Shown here in pieces: positions 17,145-26,013 of a stretch of DNA of 64,000 nucleotides. This DNA is from an uncultured Chloroflexota bacterium. Lineage in GTDB: Bacteria; Chloroflexota; Chloroflexia; Thermomicrobiales; UBA6265. The DNA is taken from assembly GCA_937901745.1 (NCBI GenBank), contig CALGSZ010000057.1:124001-188000 (forward strand), read 5' to 3'. The stretch's first letter is position 1. Each line of letters opens with the position of its first letter. The notes below the pieces were generated by a model. It made no database searches. It had not been told where the DNA came from and worked only from the letters and a program-made list of their open reading frames with translations. Position numbers and translations under genes: made by a program.

Positions 17145-17603
17145 TGACTCCACTCTCTTGGGGCGGAAACACTGGGAAGGAGAAAGCCAAGTCGCCTGGC
17201 AAGGGTTCAGTGGGGAGCGCCCGGCGTGCCCTATTCCTTCCTTTTCGGACAGATCGCTTTGGATCGCAAAGAGATTCTATCATGGCGACTTGCCAATGTG
17301 ATGAGAACGAATAGGCGAAAATTCTATTGTCGTGGGTATTTCTGCCATTTCGCCGCAAGATGGCGAAGTCGTCACTCGCTGGACATCATGATTGCGTGGG
17401 GTAAGCCAACGCCAATGCCCCGTCTGAAAGCGGATGTGAGCCCACCTGCAATTGAGCGCCGCTAGACTCGCGGCACGGCCAAACACCAGTGCCGTGGTGT
17501 GGCATCGTGGGTCCGATCATTTGGCCGTGGACCGTACGCGGTCGTATAGTTGCGTCGGAAAACCGCCACACTGGCCTCGTCTGGCCGTGGAGAGTCTTCG
17601 CAC
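17145..17603. promoter_or_regulatory. 459-base divergent intergenic region
   Basis: No convincing gene. It must contain promoters for the two divergent genes. A 6-bp hairpin, ACACCA (17483-17488) and TGGTGT (17495-17500), and a weaker one around TTCGCC/GGCGAA near 17350 are visible. Composition is slightly AT-richer than its surroundings at 17230-17340. Confidence 0.4.
17521..17550 (+). promoter_or_regulatory. Possible sigma-70 promoter for the ABC exporter genes
   Basis: TTGGCC at 17521-17526 and TATAGT at 17545-17550 are separated by 18 bases. A start near 17557 would give a 5' leader of about 47 bases to the GTG at 17604. Confidence 0.4.
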
Positions 17604-18632
17604 GTGGTCTCTGAGCTTCCTCAAGCAGCGCCTGACGCATCGCCTTCCGCGCCGCCGGTCATCGAGGTAGCCGGACTCGTCAAGCGCTACGGGAACTTCG
17701 TCGCGGTCGACGGCATTGATTTGTCCGTCGCCGAGGGCGAGATTTTCGGCATCCTCGGGCCGAACGGCGCCGGCAAGACGACGACGCTGGAAATGATCGA
17801 GGGGCTGCGCCAGCCGGATGCCGGCGAGATCCGCGTGGCCGGCTTCGATGCGATTTCCCAATCGGAGCAGGTGCGCCGAGTCATCGGCGTTCAGCTCCAG
17901 ACGACGGCGCTGTTCGACTACCTGACCGCCGCCGAGCTGATCGAGCTCTTCGCCGGGCTCTACAACGTAGACGGCTCGCCCGAGCGCGTCAATGCGCTCC
18001 TCGATATGGTCGGCTTGCGGGAGAAGCGGTCCGCCCGGGTGGACGAGCTATCCGGTGGCCAGCGGCAGCGCCTCTCGATCGCCCTGGCGCTCGTCAATCA
18101 ACCGCGTGTCGCCTTCCTCGACGAGCCGACGACCGGGCTGGATCCGGCCGCGCGCCGCGACCTGTGGCAGACGATCCGCGACGTCCGCGCCTCCGGCACT
18201 ACCGTCGTGCTGACCACGCACCACATGGAAGAGGCGGAGGTACTGTGCGACCGCGTCGCGATCATGGATCGGGGGCGCATCATCGCTTGCGACACGCCGC
18301 AGGGACTGATCCGTAGCCTCGGCACGGCAGCCACGATCCAGGCGTCCTTCGTCGGAGGCAGTCTGCCAGCGCATGCCCTGCGCGCCCTGCCAGGAGTCAC
18401 CGATAGCACGAGCCGCGATAGCCAGCTCGAATTGCGCACGCGGGATGTCCAGCAGTCGCTCGTCGCGCTTCTGGACCTGGCGTCGCGGGCGGGCGTCACG
18501 CTAGCTGATCTGCGGAGCGCGCAGCCGTCACTCGAGGATGTCTTCCTTGCGCTGACCGGGCGGCAGTACGAAAACGAAGAGACGGCCGAAGCTGAACAGC
18601 CCGCTCCGGCCAAGCGGCTCCGGCGCCGGTGA
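17604..18632 (+). CDS. ABC exporter ATPase (DrrA/daunorubicin-resistance type)
   Basis: 342 aa from a GTG at 17604 with GGAGAG ten bases upstream; a TTG at 17550 would add 18 residues. It has Walker A GPNGAGKTTT, signature LSGGQRQR, Walker B VAFLDEPTTGLD and the switch region TTHHMEEAE. The C-terminal 90 residues match the DrrA-type extension, with LADLRSAQPSLEDVFLALTGR near the end. With the permease that follows 32 bases later it makes an ABC-2 exporter for drugs, lipids or polysaccharide. Substrate not evident. Confidence 0.92.
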   Translation: MVSELPQAAPDASPSAPPVIEVAGLVKRYGNFVAVDGIDLSVAEGEIFGILGPNGAGKTTTLEMIEGLRQPDAGEIRVAGFDAISQSEQVRRVIGVQLQTTALFDYLTAAELIELFAGLYNVDGSPERVNALLDMVGLREKRSARVDELSGGQRQRLSIALALVNQPRVAFLDEPTTGLDPAARRDLWQTIRDVRASGTTVVLTTHHMEEAEVLCDRVAIMDRGRIIACDTPQGLIRSLGTAATIQASFVGGSLPAHALRALPGVTDSTSRDSQLELRTRDVQQSLVALLDLASRAGVTLADLRSAQPSLEDVFLALTGRQYENEETAEAEQPAPAKRLRRR

Positions 18633-18663
18633 TCGCAACTTTCAAGCAGCGGAGAGGTTGGTA

Positions 18664-19731
18664 ATGCGGCCCCTGCTCGTGATGATCAAGGCCAACCTGA
18701 AGATGGCCGTGCGTAACCGGGCGGCGCTCTTCTGGAATCTCGTCTTTCCCGCGCTCTTCATCATCATCTTTGGCGTCGTATTTGGCGGCAACGAGGGCAT
18801 CAATATCACCGTCGGCATCACCGGCGAATCGCCCGCGCTGCGCGATGCCACGGTGCAGGCGATGGAGCAGACCGATGCCATCACGGTGAAGACCGGGCCG
18901 GTCGAGTCGGAGCTCCAGGCGCTGCGCGACGGCGATCGTGACGTCGTCATCGTCTTCGGCAGTCAGCCGGAGCAGGGCCAGCCGCCAGTCGAGCTTTACT
19001 ACGACGAGACGGATGGGCCGAACGCGCAAGTGGCGGTCGGTGTCGTACGTCAAATCCTCCTCACTGTCGCGCAAGAGGAGGACCCGCTGCAGATCGCCCA
19101 GACGCCGGTAGCCGGCGAGGACATCTCGTTCATTGACTTCTTCGTGCCCGGCGTGCTCGCGATGGCACTGATGAACTCGGGCGTCATCGGGTTGTCCACG
19201 GCCTTCGTCGCGTACCGCGAGCGGGGGATTTTGCGGCGCATCAAGGTGACGCCGTTCCCGCTGACGAGCTTCATCACCGCGCGGGTGGTGTCGCAGGTGA
19301 TCGTCGCCGTCGCCCAAGCGTTGATCTTGGTCGGCCTGGCGAAAGTGCTTTTTGGGCTCAAGATTCGCGGCAACCTGCTGCTCATTCTGATCGCTATCCT
19401 GATCGGCGCGTTGGCGTTCTTGGCGATCGGCTTCGCTATCGCCGCGGTCTCGCGCAACGTCGAAGTCGCGGCGAGCTACTCGAACTTGATCACCTTCCCG
19501 ATGCTCTTCCTCTCTGGCGTCTTCTTCAGCTTAGACAGCGCGCCGGCGTGGCTACGCCCGATCTCCAAGGTGTTGCCGCTGAGCTATCTCGTCGATGCGC
19601 TGCGAGAGCCGATGACTCGCGGCCAGGGCCTGGACGCGATCTGGCTCGACCTGCTGATCCTCTTAGCGACGCTCGTGGTCTGTCTCGCGGTCGCCGTTCG
19701 CTTCTTCCGGTGGGAGGCGCGCAGCAGCTAG
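18664..19731 (+). CDS. ABC-2 type exporter permease (DrrB-like)
   Basis: 355 aa; ATG at 18664 with GGAGAGG six bases upstream. A first helix (NLVFPALFIIIFGVVFGG) is followed by an extracytoplasmic domain of about 130 residues (INITVGITGESPALRD to the VPGVLAMALMNSGVIGL segment), then five hydrophobic segments, including a LLLILIAILIGALAFLAIGF stretch and the LITFPMLFLSGVFFSLD motif typical of ABC-2 permeases. The long insert between helices 1 and 2 matches the YhgE/DrrB-like or ABC2_membrane_3 class. It pairs with the upstream ATPase. Confidence 0.9.
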   Translation: MRPLLVMIKANLKMAVRNRAALFWNLVFPALFIIIFGVVFGGNEGINITVGITGESPALRDATVQAMEQTDAITVKTGPVESELQALRDGDRDVVIVFGSQPEQGQPPVELYYDETDGPNAQVAVGVVRQILLTVAQEEDPLQIAQTPVAGEDISFIDFFVPGVLAMALMNSGVIGLSTAFVAYRERGILRRIKVTPFPLTSFITARVVSQVIVAVAQALILVGLAKVLFGLKIRGNLLLILIAILIGALAFLAIGFAIAAVSRNVEVAASYSNLITFPMLFLSGVFFSLDSAPAWLRPISKVLPLSYLVDALREPMTRGQGLDAIWLDLLILLATLVVCLAVAVRFFRWEARSS

Positions 19732-19776
19732 GCGACCAAGCTAGCTAGCACGCGACGGCTACCGGCGCTTCCCGCG

Positions 19777-20481
19777 TTATTGCGATGCCGGCGAGGCGCC
19801 GACAGTGCGTTCCGGACTCGGCGACGGCGCTTGCGTCGGCCGTGGCGACGGAGTGGGCGTAGCGGTCGGCGGCTCGGCCGGCTCGGGGCTGGCAGGCGCT
19901 GAAGTCGGCGTCGGGCTCGGTTCCGGCGTCACGGTCGGCGTTGGCGTCACCGTCGGCGTCGGGGTGGAGGTCGCTAGCAGCGCCGGCGGGACCGGCTGGC
20001 GCAGGTACCGCACCCGGATCGGGCGGTCGGCTGCCTCGTTGTAAACCGAGATCACGCCCAGGATGTGATAGAGGTCGCCGCGGTAATCCGCGCCCTCTGG
20101 CAGTTCGCGGCACTGGCCATCCTGCAGGTAGAGGACGACCTTGGTCAGACCAGTGAGGGGCTGATCCTCGTCGAGCGTTACCTCGGCGCGCTCGACGCTT
20201 CCGGCCATGATCAGCTCCTCGGCCTCGTTCACCGGGATGTTGAAGCAGGTCGGGCGCGTGTCGTCGTCGCCGCCCGTCGCCGTCATCCAGACGATGACCA
20301 GGAGGATGAGGAGGACGGCCGCGCCGGCAAACAGAACCAGGTAGACCATGAGCGGCCGATCGCCAAACGAGGCCGCGAGGCGTCGCCGGACGCGGCTTGC
20401 CGAATCTTGCTCCTCAGCGTCTCCGAACTCTGCCGGCTGATCCCCGCTGTCCTCGAACTGTTCGTCGCTCGTCTCCGACAT
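19777..20481 (-). CDS. Single-pass membrane protein with Thr-Pro-rich tail
   Basis: 234 aa; GGGAG six bases before the start. An acidic cytoplasmic N-terminus (residues 1-30), one membrane helix (LMVYLVLFAGAAVLLILLVIV), a folded outer domain (residues 75-165; TCFNIPVNEAEELIMAG, two Cys that may pair), and a Thr/Pro/Ser tail with repeats of TPTPTV (residues 170-234). The corresponding DNA at about 19800-19975 is a low-complexity repeat. Function unknown. Such linker-bearing anchored proteins are common in this host. Confidence 0.75.
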   Translation of the reverse strand: MSETSDEQFEDSGDQPAEFGDAEEQDSASRVRRRLAASFGDRPLMVYLVLFAGAAVLLILLVIVWMTATGGDDDTRPTCFNIPVNEAEELIMAGSVERAEVTLDEDQPLTGLTKVVLYLQDGQCRELPEGADYRGDLYHILGVISVYNEAADRPIRVRYLRQPVPPALLATSTPTPTVTPTPTVTPEPSPTPTSAPASPEPAEPPTATPTPSPRPTQAPSPSPERTVGASPASQ

Positions 20482-20720
20482 CCTTGCTCCCGAGGCGATG
20501 TGCGCGGAAGACCCCTAGCGCGCGTTCCGAGTGGCGGTCAGCTACGCTCTCGCTGACGACGTGCACTTGGCTGCGGGATGTGCGCGGTCGAGGAAGCCGC
20601 GAGCTGCTCGCTTATCAGAGTTTAGAGTCGAGCCACGCTTCCCACAACAGTCAAACAGTCATGGTTCGCGTGGAGATCGCCACACGTTCCGTTGGCATCT
20701 GTTCCGAGCAATCGGGGGGG

Positions 20721-21569
20721 CTAGGTCGTCGGCGTGCCAGAGATGGGTGTCGCGGATTCGCCGGGCGAAGGCGATGCCGCGGGACTTCCCATGACTGGCG
20801 ACGCCACCGGCGTAGCCGCGGCGGGAGTGGCGGCGATGGGCGTTGCCTGATCCTCGTCCGTCTCGACGACGAGACCGAAGACGCCGCGACAATTGATGCT
20901 TACCGGCCCGGGGAAGTCGTATTTCCCACCGATCCCGTCGATGAAGCCGCCCTCAATGAGAGCCGGGATTACCTCGGCGGTCGAACCGAATTGCCGGCGC
21001 GGGAACGCTCGATCCGTCGGCAGGCGTTCACCAGCGTACAAGCGCGCGATCGCGAGATGCTGCGACTCGATGGCGCCGGTCTGATACACGATCTCCACCA
21101 AGCGATACTCGCCAGCCGTCGCGAGCTCACGCGCGGCCACCATGTGGGCGGCGACCGCGATCTCCTTGACCATTGCTAGCGTTTCGAAGAACGAGGTTCG
21201 ATTGCCGAAGAGCCGGCCGCGAAGAGTGAAGCGAGTCGTCGTCGCCTTGGCTCCCTCAACGATGAGGTGGTTGTAATGCGCCTCGTCTTCGCACTGGGCC
21301 GCGCGCAGGAACCGAACGTGGTCGCTGTTGAGATTCATTCGGTCGCCGCGATCGCGGGCCACCCCCATGAGGGTGGTTTGCAACGCCTCGAGCGTCGCCA
21401 AAGACGCGAGTGCCTCCTGCACGGACGCCACTGGCTGGGCGGACAAGTGGAGGTGCCGGGAGGCGATCGCTACCCCGCCTCCGGCGGCGCCGAATCCGAT
21501 CAGCAGGCTGCGGCGTGTCAGTCGCGTTTGAATGGCGTTGAAGAGCCGTTCGCCCAGTGCGCTCGTCAT
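20721..21569 (-). CDS. Tat-exported ferritin-like domain protein
   Basis: 282 aa; GGGAGG about 11 bases before the ATG. The signal LTRRSLLIGFGAAGGG is twin-arginine-like. The mature part is a ferritin-like four-helix bundle (Ferritin_2 type) with ECEDEAHYNHLIVEG-like metal-binding helices: QCEDEAHYNH near residue 95 and AIESQHLAIARLY near 170, which supply the Glu/His pattern. A linker of repeated AATPAAATPVASP ends the protein. Family members are secreted or periplasmic and of uncertain role; desiccation or metal handling has been suggested for relatives. It may be in one transcript with the small membrane protein to its right. Confidence 0.8.
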   Translation of the reverse strand: MTSALGERLFNAIQTRLTRRSLLIGFGAAGGGVAIASRHLHLSAQPVASVQEALASLATLEALQTTLMGVARDRGDRMNLNSDHVRFLRAAQCEDEAHYNHLIVEGAKATTTRFTLRGRLFGNRTSFFETLAMVKEIAVAAHMVAARELATAGEYRLVEIVYQTGAIESQHLAIARLYAGERLPTDRAFPRRQFGSTAEVIPALIEGGFIDGIGGKYDFPGPVSINCRGVFGLVVETDEDQATPIAATPAAATPVASPVMGSPAASPSPGESATPISGTPTT

Positions 21570-21614
21570 CGGCGGTTGTTCCTCCCTCGCGGCCCGCGCC
21601 TCGTCGTTGCGTAG

Positions 21615-21890
21615 CTAGATGCGCGGGTCGTCGCTGTCTCGCTGGAAGAGGCGGCGCCACCAGGGGCGGCGGCCGGCTTGGGGGTTGGGCCAGCTGCGTC
21701 CCGCGCCGCCACGTATCAACCCATATATGCTGCCGCCGATCACGATGATCGCCAAGACCCAGACGAGCCAGGTCGGGCCGGAATACCGGAATCGGTTGCC
21801 GGTGACGATTTCCCAGATCAGCGCGCCGGCGACGACCGCGCAAAGCGCTAGGAAGAGGAGGCCGATCAGATTGTCGCGGTCACCGAACAT
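21615..21890 (-). CDS. Small two-helix membrane protein (91 aa)
   Basis: AGGAA lies seven bases before the ATG at 21890. Two hydrophobic helices (NLIGLLFLALCAVVAGALIW and TWLVWVLAIIVIGGSIYGLI) are followed by a basic, Trp-rich tail (RRPWWRRLFQRD). No family recognised. It lies between the YedK gene and the ferritin-like gene on the same strand, 20 bases from the former and 45 from the latter, so the three may be cotranscribed. Confidence 0.7.
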   Translation of the reverse strand: MFGDRDNLIGLLFLALCAVVAGALIWEIVTGNRFRYSGPTWLVWVLAIIVIGGSIYGLIRGGAGRSWPNPQAGRRPWWRRLFQRDSDDPRI

Positions 21891-21909
21891 GCGCGTTCCT
21901 ATCGGCGGC

Positions 21910-22602
21910 TCAATCGTCGGCGCCCTCGAGCGGCTCGCCGACCGGCTCGATCAGCGAGGGATTGTCGTTCTGCACGTTGTTGACCGCGAGGCTGACCGGC
22001 CAGGCGATCATTCTCTCCGCGGGATACGGTTGGAGTAGGTGCTGGACGAAATTCCCATCCGTCACTTCGCGACTGAGCCACTCATCCTCGTCCTCTTGCC
22101 GCAGGACGGCCGGCATCCGGTTGTGGAGCGTGGCCATCAGCGGGTTCGGCTCGGTCGTGATGATCGTGTAGGACGCGATCGGCTGACCCGACTGATCCGT
22201 CCCCTCGTCGTAGAGTCCCGCGAGTGCGAAGAGGGGCTCGTCCTTGACGGTGATGAAATAGGGCTGCTTGCTTCCGTTCCGCTGCCGCCACTCGTAGAAG
22301 CCGCTGATTGGCACCAAGCACCGCCGCCGGCTCACCAGCGAGCGAAACATGGGACGCTCGAGGAGCGTCTCGGCGCGCGCGTTGATCGGCGCGACGGATC
22401 GCTGACCGGGCTTGCTCCAGCGCGGGACGAGGCCCCAGCGCATCAGGCGGGCCTCCCGGTCGCCGTCCTCGTTCTCGATGATGACCGGCAGGAGTTGCGA
22501 CGGCGCGGCGTTGTACACCGGCTGCACGGGTAGGGTGAGCTGCCGGAGCCGAAAGCGCTCCGAAAGGTCCTCGGGCGCGCGAAGCACGTATCGTCCGCAC
22601 AT
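21910..22602 (-). CDS. SOS response-associated peptidase family protein (YedK/HMCES)
   Basis: 230 aa, start at 22602 with AGGAG six bases upstream; the in-frame extension to 22698 lacks support. Met removal exposes Cys2 of MCGRYVL, the residue that forms a thiazolidine link with abasic sites in single-stranded DNA. Further hallmark residues are Asn74 in INARAET, Glu104 in FYEW, and His160 in LHNRMP, together with WGLVPRW. Length is normal for the family. The protein protects abasic sites at replication forks. Confidence 0.93.
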   Translation of the reverse strand: MCGRYVLRAPEDLSERFRLRQLTLPVQPVYNAAPSQLLPVIIENEDGDREARLMRWGLVPRWSKPGQRSVAPINARAETLLERPMFRSLVSRRRCLVPISGFYEWRQRNGSKQPYFITVKDEPLFALAGLYDEGTDQSGQPIASYTIITTEPNPLMATLHNRMPAVLRQEDEDEWLSREVTDGNFVQHLLQPYPAERMIAWPVSLAVNNVQNDNPSLIEPVGEPLEGADD

Positions 22603-23215
22603 GGTGGTCTCCTCTCCGCAGACCGGCGTGACGGGTCGCCGGGGCGCACGCAGATGGTACCGCGTCTCACGCTCGGGTGAAGGGAAGCGCACCGGCATCC
22701 GCCAGCCAAGCTTCGCCCTTCAAGAAGTCAACGCTGCACGATGGACGGTGTCAAAGTCCATCGGTAGTGATCAGCGGAAATTTTCGGGGTGCGTTATCCG
22801 CAAGCAGCGTCACCGGTATACGAACGTGGCTCACGCCGGACCGCTTGCCAACTGTACGATGTGGATACCATCCCATCGCGGCTTGCCAGGCCGCGAACAA
22901 CCCCTTCCCTCCTGGATGGAAGTTGACGCCCGGTGCCAGCCTCACCGGGCGTCGGCGCATCTACCAGGCCTGTCCAGGACGATCTTTCACTGAGCGGACG
23001 AACTCGGCGTTGTTCCCGCGAGCGTCGGACCGTGTCACCATGCGCCTGTGATAGGATGGGATGGATTTCTCAACGTATTGGCGGGTGGCGCCCACCAATC
23101 GAACCGGTCAGTCTCGGCAATTGTCGGTCACGTTGATCCGCCGGACCGCTCAACCTTCGCGCGCCGGCGCGCGGCGACGGGAGCGGACGGCGCTCGCGTG
23201 GGGAGGCAACGGACC
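22603..23215. other. 613-base gap with a hairpin, no recognised gene
   Basis: No frame here shows convincing protein features. An 11-bp perfect inverted repeat, GACGCCCGGTG (22925-22935) and CACCGGGCGTC (22943-22953), with a 7-base loop is the strongest structure and could be a terminator or part of a small RNA. A minus-strand frame near 22751-22960 contains KFPLITTDGL, vaguely like a transposase segment, but it is too short and unsupported to call. The right part should hold the promoter for the gene at 23216. Confidence 0.4.
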
Positions 23216-24373
23216 ATGTACTTCAAACAGTTCCTCGACGAGCGCTGCGGATGTGCCTCGTATCTCGTCGCCTCGCGGATGACGGGCGAAGCGGCGGTGA
23301 TCGATCCGGCGATCGTGATCGAGCCATATGAAGAGCTGCTCGCCGAGCGCAAGTTCCGCCTGCGGTACGTCCTCGACACCCACGTCCACGCCGATCACGT
23401 CTCTGGTGGCCGCTTGCTCGCTGGGAAATACGGGGCCGAGCTTTGTCTGCACGAGTCCGCGCGCGTGTCCTATCCGTTTCGAGGCGTGCGTGACGGAGAA
23501 GAGCTACCGCTCGGTCAACTTCGGCTGCGCATCTTGCACACGCCGGGTCATCGTCCGGAGCTGATCTCGATCCTGATCGTCAATCCCGAGCGCAGCCCGG
23601 AACCCTCAATGGTGCTGACCGGCGACTCCCTGCTGGTCGGCGACGTGGGGCGGCCGGATTTCGGCGGTGGCGATGCCGCCGTGCAGTACGAGAGCGTCGG
23701 CCGGCTCCTCCGCTTGCCGGATTGGGTCGCCGTCTTCCCGGGCCACTTCGAGGGGCCGTGCGGCAAGGGAATGTGCGGCCGGCCGAGCACGACGATCGGA
23801 TTCGAGCGGCTGTTCAACCCGTTGGTGCGTCTCGGCCGAGAGGAGTTCATCTCGGAGCTGACGAATGGCGTGCCGGCACGTCCGCTGAACATGACCTCGA
23901 TCGAGGCGACGAATCGTGGTCTCGCTAACGCCGAATGGGCGATGTTGACGACGCTCGGGCCGGTTGACGAGATGAGCCTCGGTGACCTGGCTGAGCGTCA
24001 GCCCGAGGGGGTGCTGGTCGACGTGCGGGAGCCCGTGGAGTACGCGGCGGGCCACGTGCCCGGGGCGATCAACATCCCACAGGCGGACCTGGCGAGCCGA
24101 TTGGATGAGCTGCCGCGGGACCGTCCGATCTTCGTGATCTGCCAATCCGGCTACCGCTCGCTGCGGGCCAGCCAATTCCTTCGCCAAGCCGGATTCGAGC
24201 GGGTGGCAACGATTGCCGGGGGCACCGCTGAGTGGCTGTCAGCGGGCAAGCCGGTGGAGCGGGGCGCCGCCGAAGCGACTGGGCATCGCGTCGTCGAGTC
24301 GGAGTGGGCACATGCTGGGGTCGGGATCGCTGCCACCACGGCGGCGACGCAGGACCCGAGGAGTCGTCCCTAG
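23216..24373 (+). CDS. Persulfide dioxygenase-like metallo-beta-lactamase/rhodanese fusion
   Basis: 385 aa from the ATG at 23216 with GGAGG nine bases upstream; the longer frame from 23048 has no support. Residues 1-235 form a glyoxalase II-like domain with THVHADH (His56, His58, Asp60, His61), HTPGH (His112), a later GDSLLVGD and FPGHFEG. These resemble ETHE1/CstB-type persulfide dioxygenases, which use one Fe. Residues 255-355 form a rhodanese with active-site loop CQSGYR (Cys309). Fusions of this kind oxidise glutathione or low-molecular persulfides and move sulfane sulphur. Its stop codon shares a CTAG with the convergent PAP2 gene. Confidence 0.9.
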   Translation: MYFKQFLDERCGCASYLVASRMTGEAAVIDPAIVIEPYEELLAERKFRLRYVLDTHVHADHVSGGRLLAGKYGAELCLHESARVSYPFRGVRDGEELPLGQLRLRILHTPGHRPELISILIVNPERSPEPSMVLTGDSLLVGDVGRPDFGGGDAAVQYESVGRLLRLPDWVAVFPGHFEGPCGKGMCGRPSTTIGFERLFNPLVRLGREEFISELTNGVPARPLNMTSIEATNRGLANAEWAMLTTLGPVDEMSLGDLAERQPEGVLVDVREPVEYAAGHVPGAINIPQADLASRLDELPRDRPIFVICQSGYRSLRASQFLRQAGFERVATIAGGTAEWLSAGKPVERGAAEATGHRVVESEWAHAGVGIAATTAATQDPRSRP

Positions 24374-25422
24374 GTCGGCGGCGAACTGGCGGCGCCCGTG
24401 ACGGCTTGACGATTGGAGAGGCCGGGGATGTGCGGCAACACGACCGGCGAGATCCGATGCAGCCACGTCCTGGCCGCGTACCATCCGTAGGCGGTGATCA
24501 GCATCCCGACGACGACGTCCACGACATAATGTTCGCCCAAATAGACCAGGGAGTACCCCATCAGCGCCGAGTAGATGACGGCGAGGTACCCCCACTTCTT
24601 CCCGAAGTAGAACGCCGGGAAGACGAGCAAGAACGTAAATGCCATGTGGATGGACGGCATCGCCGCCCACGGGTTGGATTCACCGATCACCCGGTAACTG
24701 GCTCGGTAGACCCCGCCGCCAAGCTGCTCGCCGACGAGTGTCATGATGCGGTACGCGTTCGGAGCGGACGGACTCTCCAGTTGCTCCGGCGCGTTCCAAG
24801 GCGGTCGTGTCGGGATGATGAAGTAGATCGCGAGCCCGACGCCGAGCATGATCGTCATCGCGCCTAGGAAATGCCGGAAAAGTCGCGGATTGCGGTGCCA
24901 GATCAGTACGGCGGCGACGTGCGGGATGATGAAGTACGACCAGTGAATGGCCGTGCAGAAGTAGTCGTACCAGTGCAGGTGATACGGCGGGCTGTATTGG
25001 CCGAAGAAGCGATCCTGGAGGCGGATCGTCGGCAACTGCCCGCCGAAGAGCCACCGCTCGAACTCCGGCACGCGTCGGCTCAGCGTCTGGGCGAGGATCG
25101 TCTCATCCGCGAGCGCCCTCAGCGCGGTGAAGCCGAACCAAACGGTCGCGTATGGAACGAAGGAGAAGAGAAACGATCGCGCCCGTCCCAACGGAACCGC
25201 GAGCACGGCGAAGAGGACGAGCACGCCCCACGCGAAGGCCGGCCGGTCGATGAGGATTGAGGCCGCCACCAGGACGGTGGCTATCGCGAATCGAATGAGA
25301 AAGATAGGGGTCACCCGGACGAACCGGAGATCGATCTCCCGGCGTCGAGTGGATTTCGTCTCCTCACCAGCCGATTGGTCTTCGGCGGTATCCCGGCTAT
25401 CACGATCGACCGCGGCCGCCAT
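24370..25422 (-). CDS. PAP2/Aur1-type membrane phosphatase or phosphotransferase
   Basis: 350 aa; AGGAGGG three to eight bases before the ATG. A charged N-terminus of about 30 residues is followed by at least six membrane segments. The PAP2 active-site pieces are present in the order expected: TRPPWN (about 208), AMPSIHMAF (about 254, with Ile in place of Gly as in the Aur1-like branch), and YLGEHYVVDVVVG (about 300; His and Asp of the H-x3-D). This branch handles inositol phospholipids or lipid phosphates. The substrate cannot be named. The C-terminal end overlaps the stop of the convergent gene. Confidence 0.88.
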   Translation of the reverse strand: MAAAVDRDSRDTAEDQSAGEETKSTRRREIDLRFVRVTPIFLIRFAIATVLVAASILIDRPAFAWGVLVLFAVLAVPLGRARSFLFSFVPYATVWFGFTALRALADETILAQTLSRRVPEFERWLFGGQLPTIRLQDRFFGQYSPPYHLHWYDYFCTAIHWSYFIIPHVAAVLIWHRNPRLFRHFLGAMTIMLGVGLAIYFIIPTRPPWNAPEQLESPSAPNAYRIMTLVGEQLGGGVYRASYRVIGESNPWAAMPSIHMAFTFLLVFPAFYFGKKWGYLAVIYSALMGYSLVYLGEHYVVDVVVGMLITAYGWYAARTWLHRISPVVLPHIPGLSNRQAVTGAASSPPT

Positions 25423-25447
25423 AACCCTCCTGCCGTGGGGCTTCGCG

Positions 25448-25960
25448 TCAGACGCCGTAGCGCTTGCGCGCTTTGGACGTCACGCTGATGCGTTCCTCGC
25501 CGCCTTCCGGATCGGGCTTCCGGGCGATGAAGCCCCGGCGCTGCTGCTCGGTGATCCAAGCCTCATCGAGGCCATGCTTCGCCGCCAGATCCGCGAACTC
25601 AGACGCGGGGCGAGTCGGTTCAGGCGTCACCGCGTCCCGGTAGAAAGCGCGCCGGGCCTCCTCATCTGGCGAATGCGGGTCGAGGACTAGGCGCTCAACG
25701 ACCGGGCCACCAGTGAGATGGGTAAGGATGTCTGGTATGTCCTTGACCGTCACGCCCCGGTAGATGATGTTGTCCGGATAGACGATGACGTTCGGCCCGA
25801 TGTCGCACAGATCGACGGTCCCGCAATTGTTGATGAGGATCTCCGCGTCGAGTTTGCGGCGGACGATTTCGAGCCGGAGACGGCTAAGGACGTCGTTCGC
25901 GCCCTTCTGGGAACAATGCGACGAAGTGCAGACCAGGACGTGCTTTTTCAGCCAGTACAT
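25448..25960 (-). CDS. Thioredoxin-like [2Fe-2S] ferredoxin domain protein
   Basis: 170 aa; GGAAG before the start. The N-terminal 85 residues contain the four Cys pattern of the thioredoxin-like ferredoxins: Cys at 11 and 16 (VCTSSHCSQKGA), then NNCGTVDLCDIGPNVIVYP with Cys46 and Cys52. The rest (LTHLTGGPVVERLVLD and a charged C-terminus) resembles cobalamin/sirohaem-type (2Fe-2S) ferredoxin proteins. It is 53 bases downstream of the FixX-like gene on the same strand, suggesting they work together in electron transfer. Confidence 0.82.
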   Translation of the reverse strand: MYWLKKHVLVCTSSHCSQKGANDVLSRLRLEIVRRKLDAEILINNCGTVDLCDIGPNVIVYPDNIIYRGVTVKDIPDILTHLTGGPVVERLVLDPHSPDEEARRAFYRDAVTPEPTRPASEFADLAAKHGLDEAWITEQQRRGFIARKPDPEGGEERISVTSKARKRYGV

Positions 25961-26013
25961 CGCGCTTCCACACGATCATGCGCGGCGCTTGGAGTGATTG
26001 GCGCCTCGCGAGA

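Noticed and set aside
19800..19975. Repetitive GGCGTCACGGTCGGCGT-like DNA as a possible tandem repeat or satellite
   Set aside because: It encodes the Thr-Pro tail of the membrane protein at 19777-20481, so the repeat is a coding low-complexity region.
22751..22960. Transposase remnant on the minus strand (KFPLITTDGL segment)
   Set aside because: Too short, no DDE pattern and no flanking inverted repeats; the resemblance is weak.
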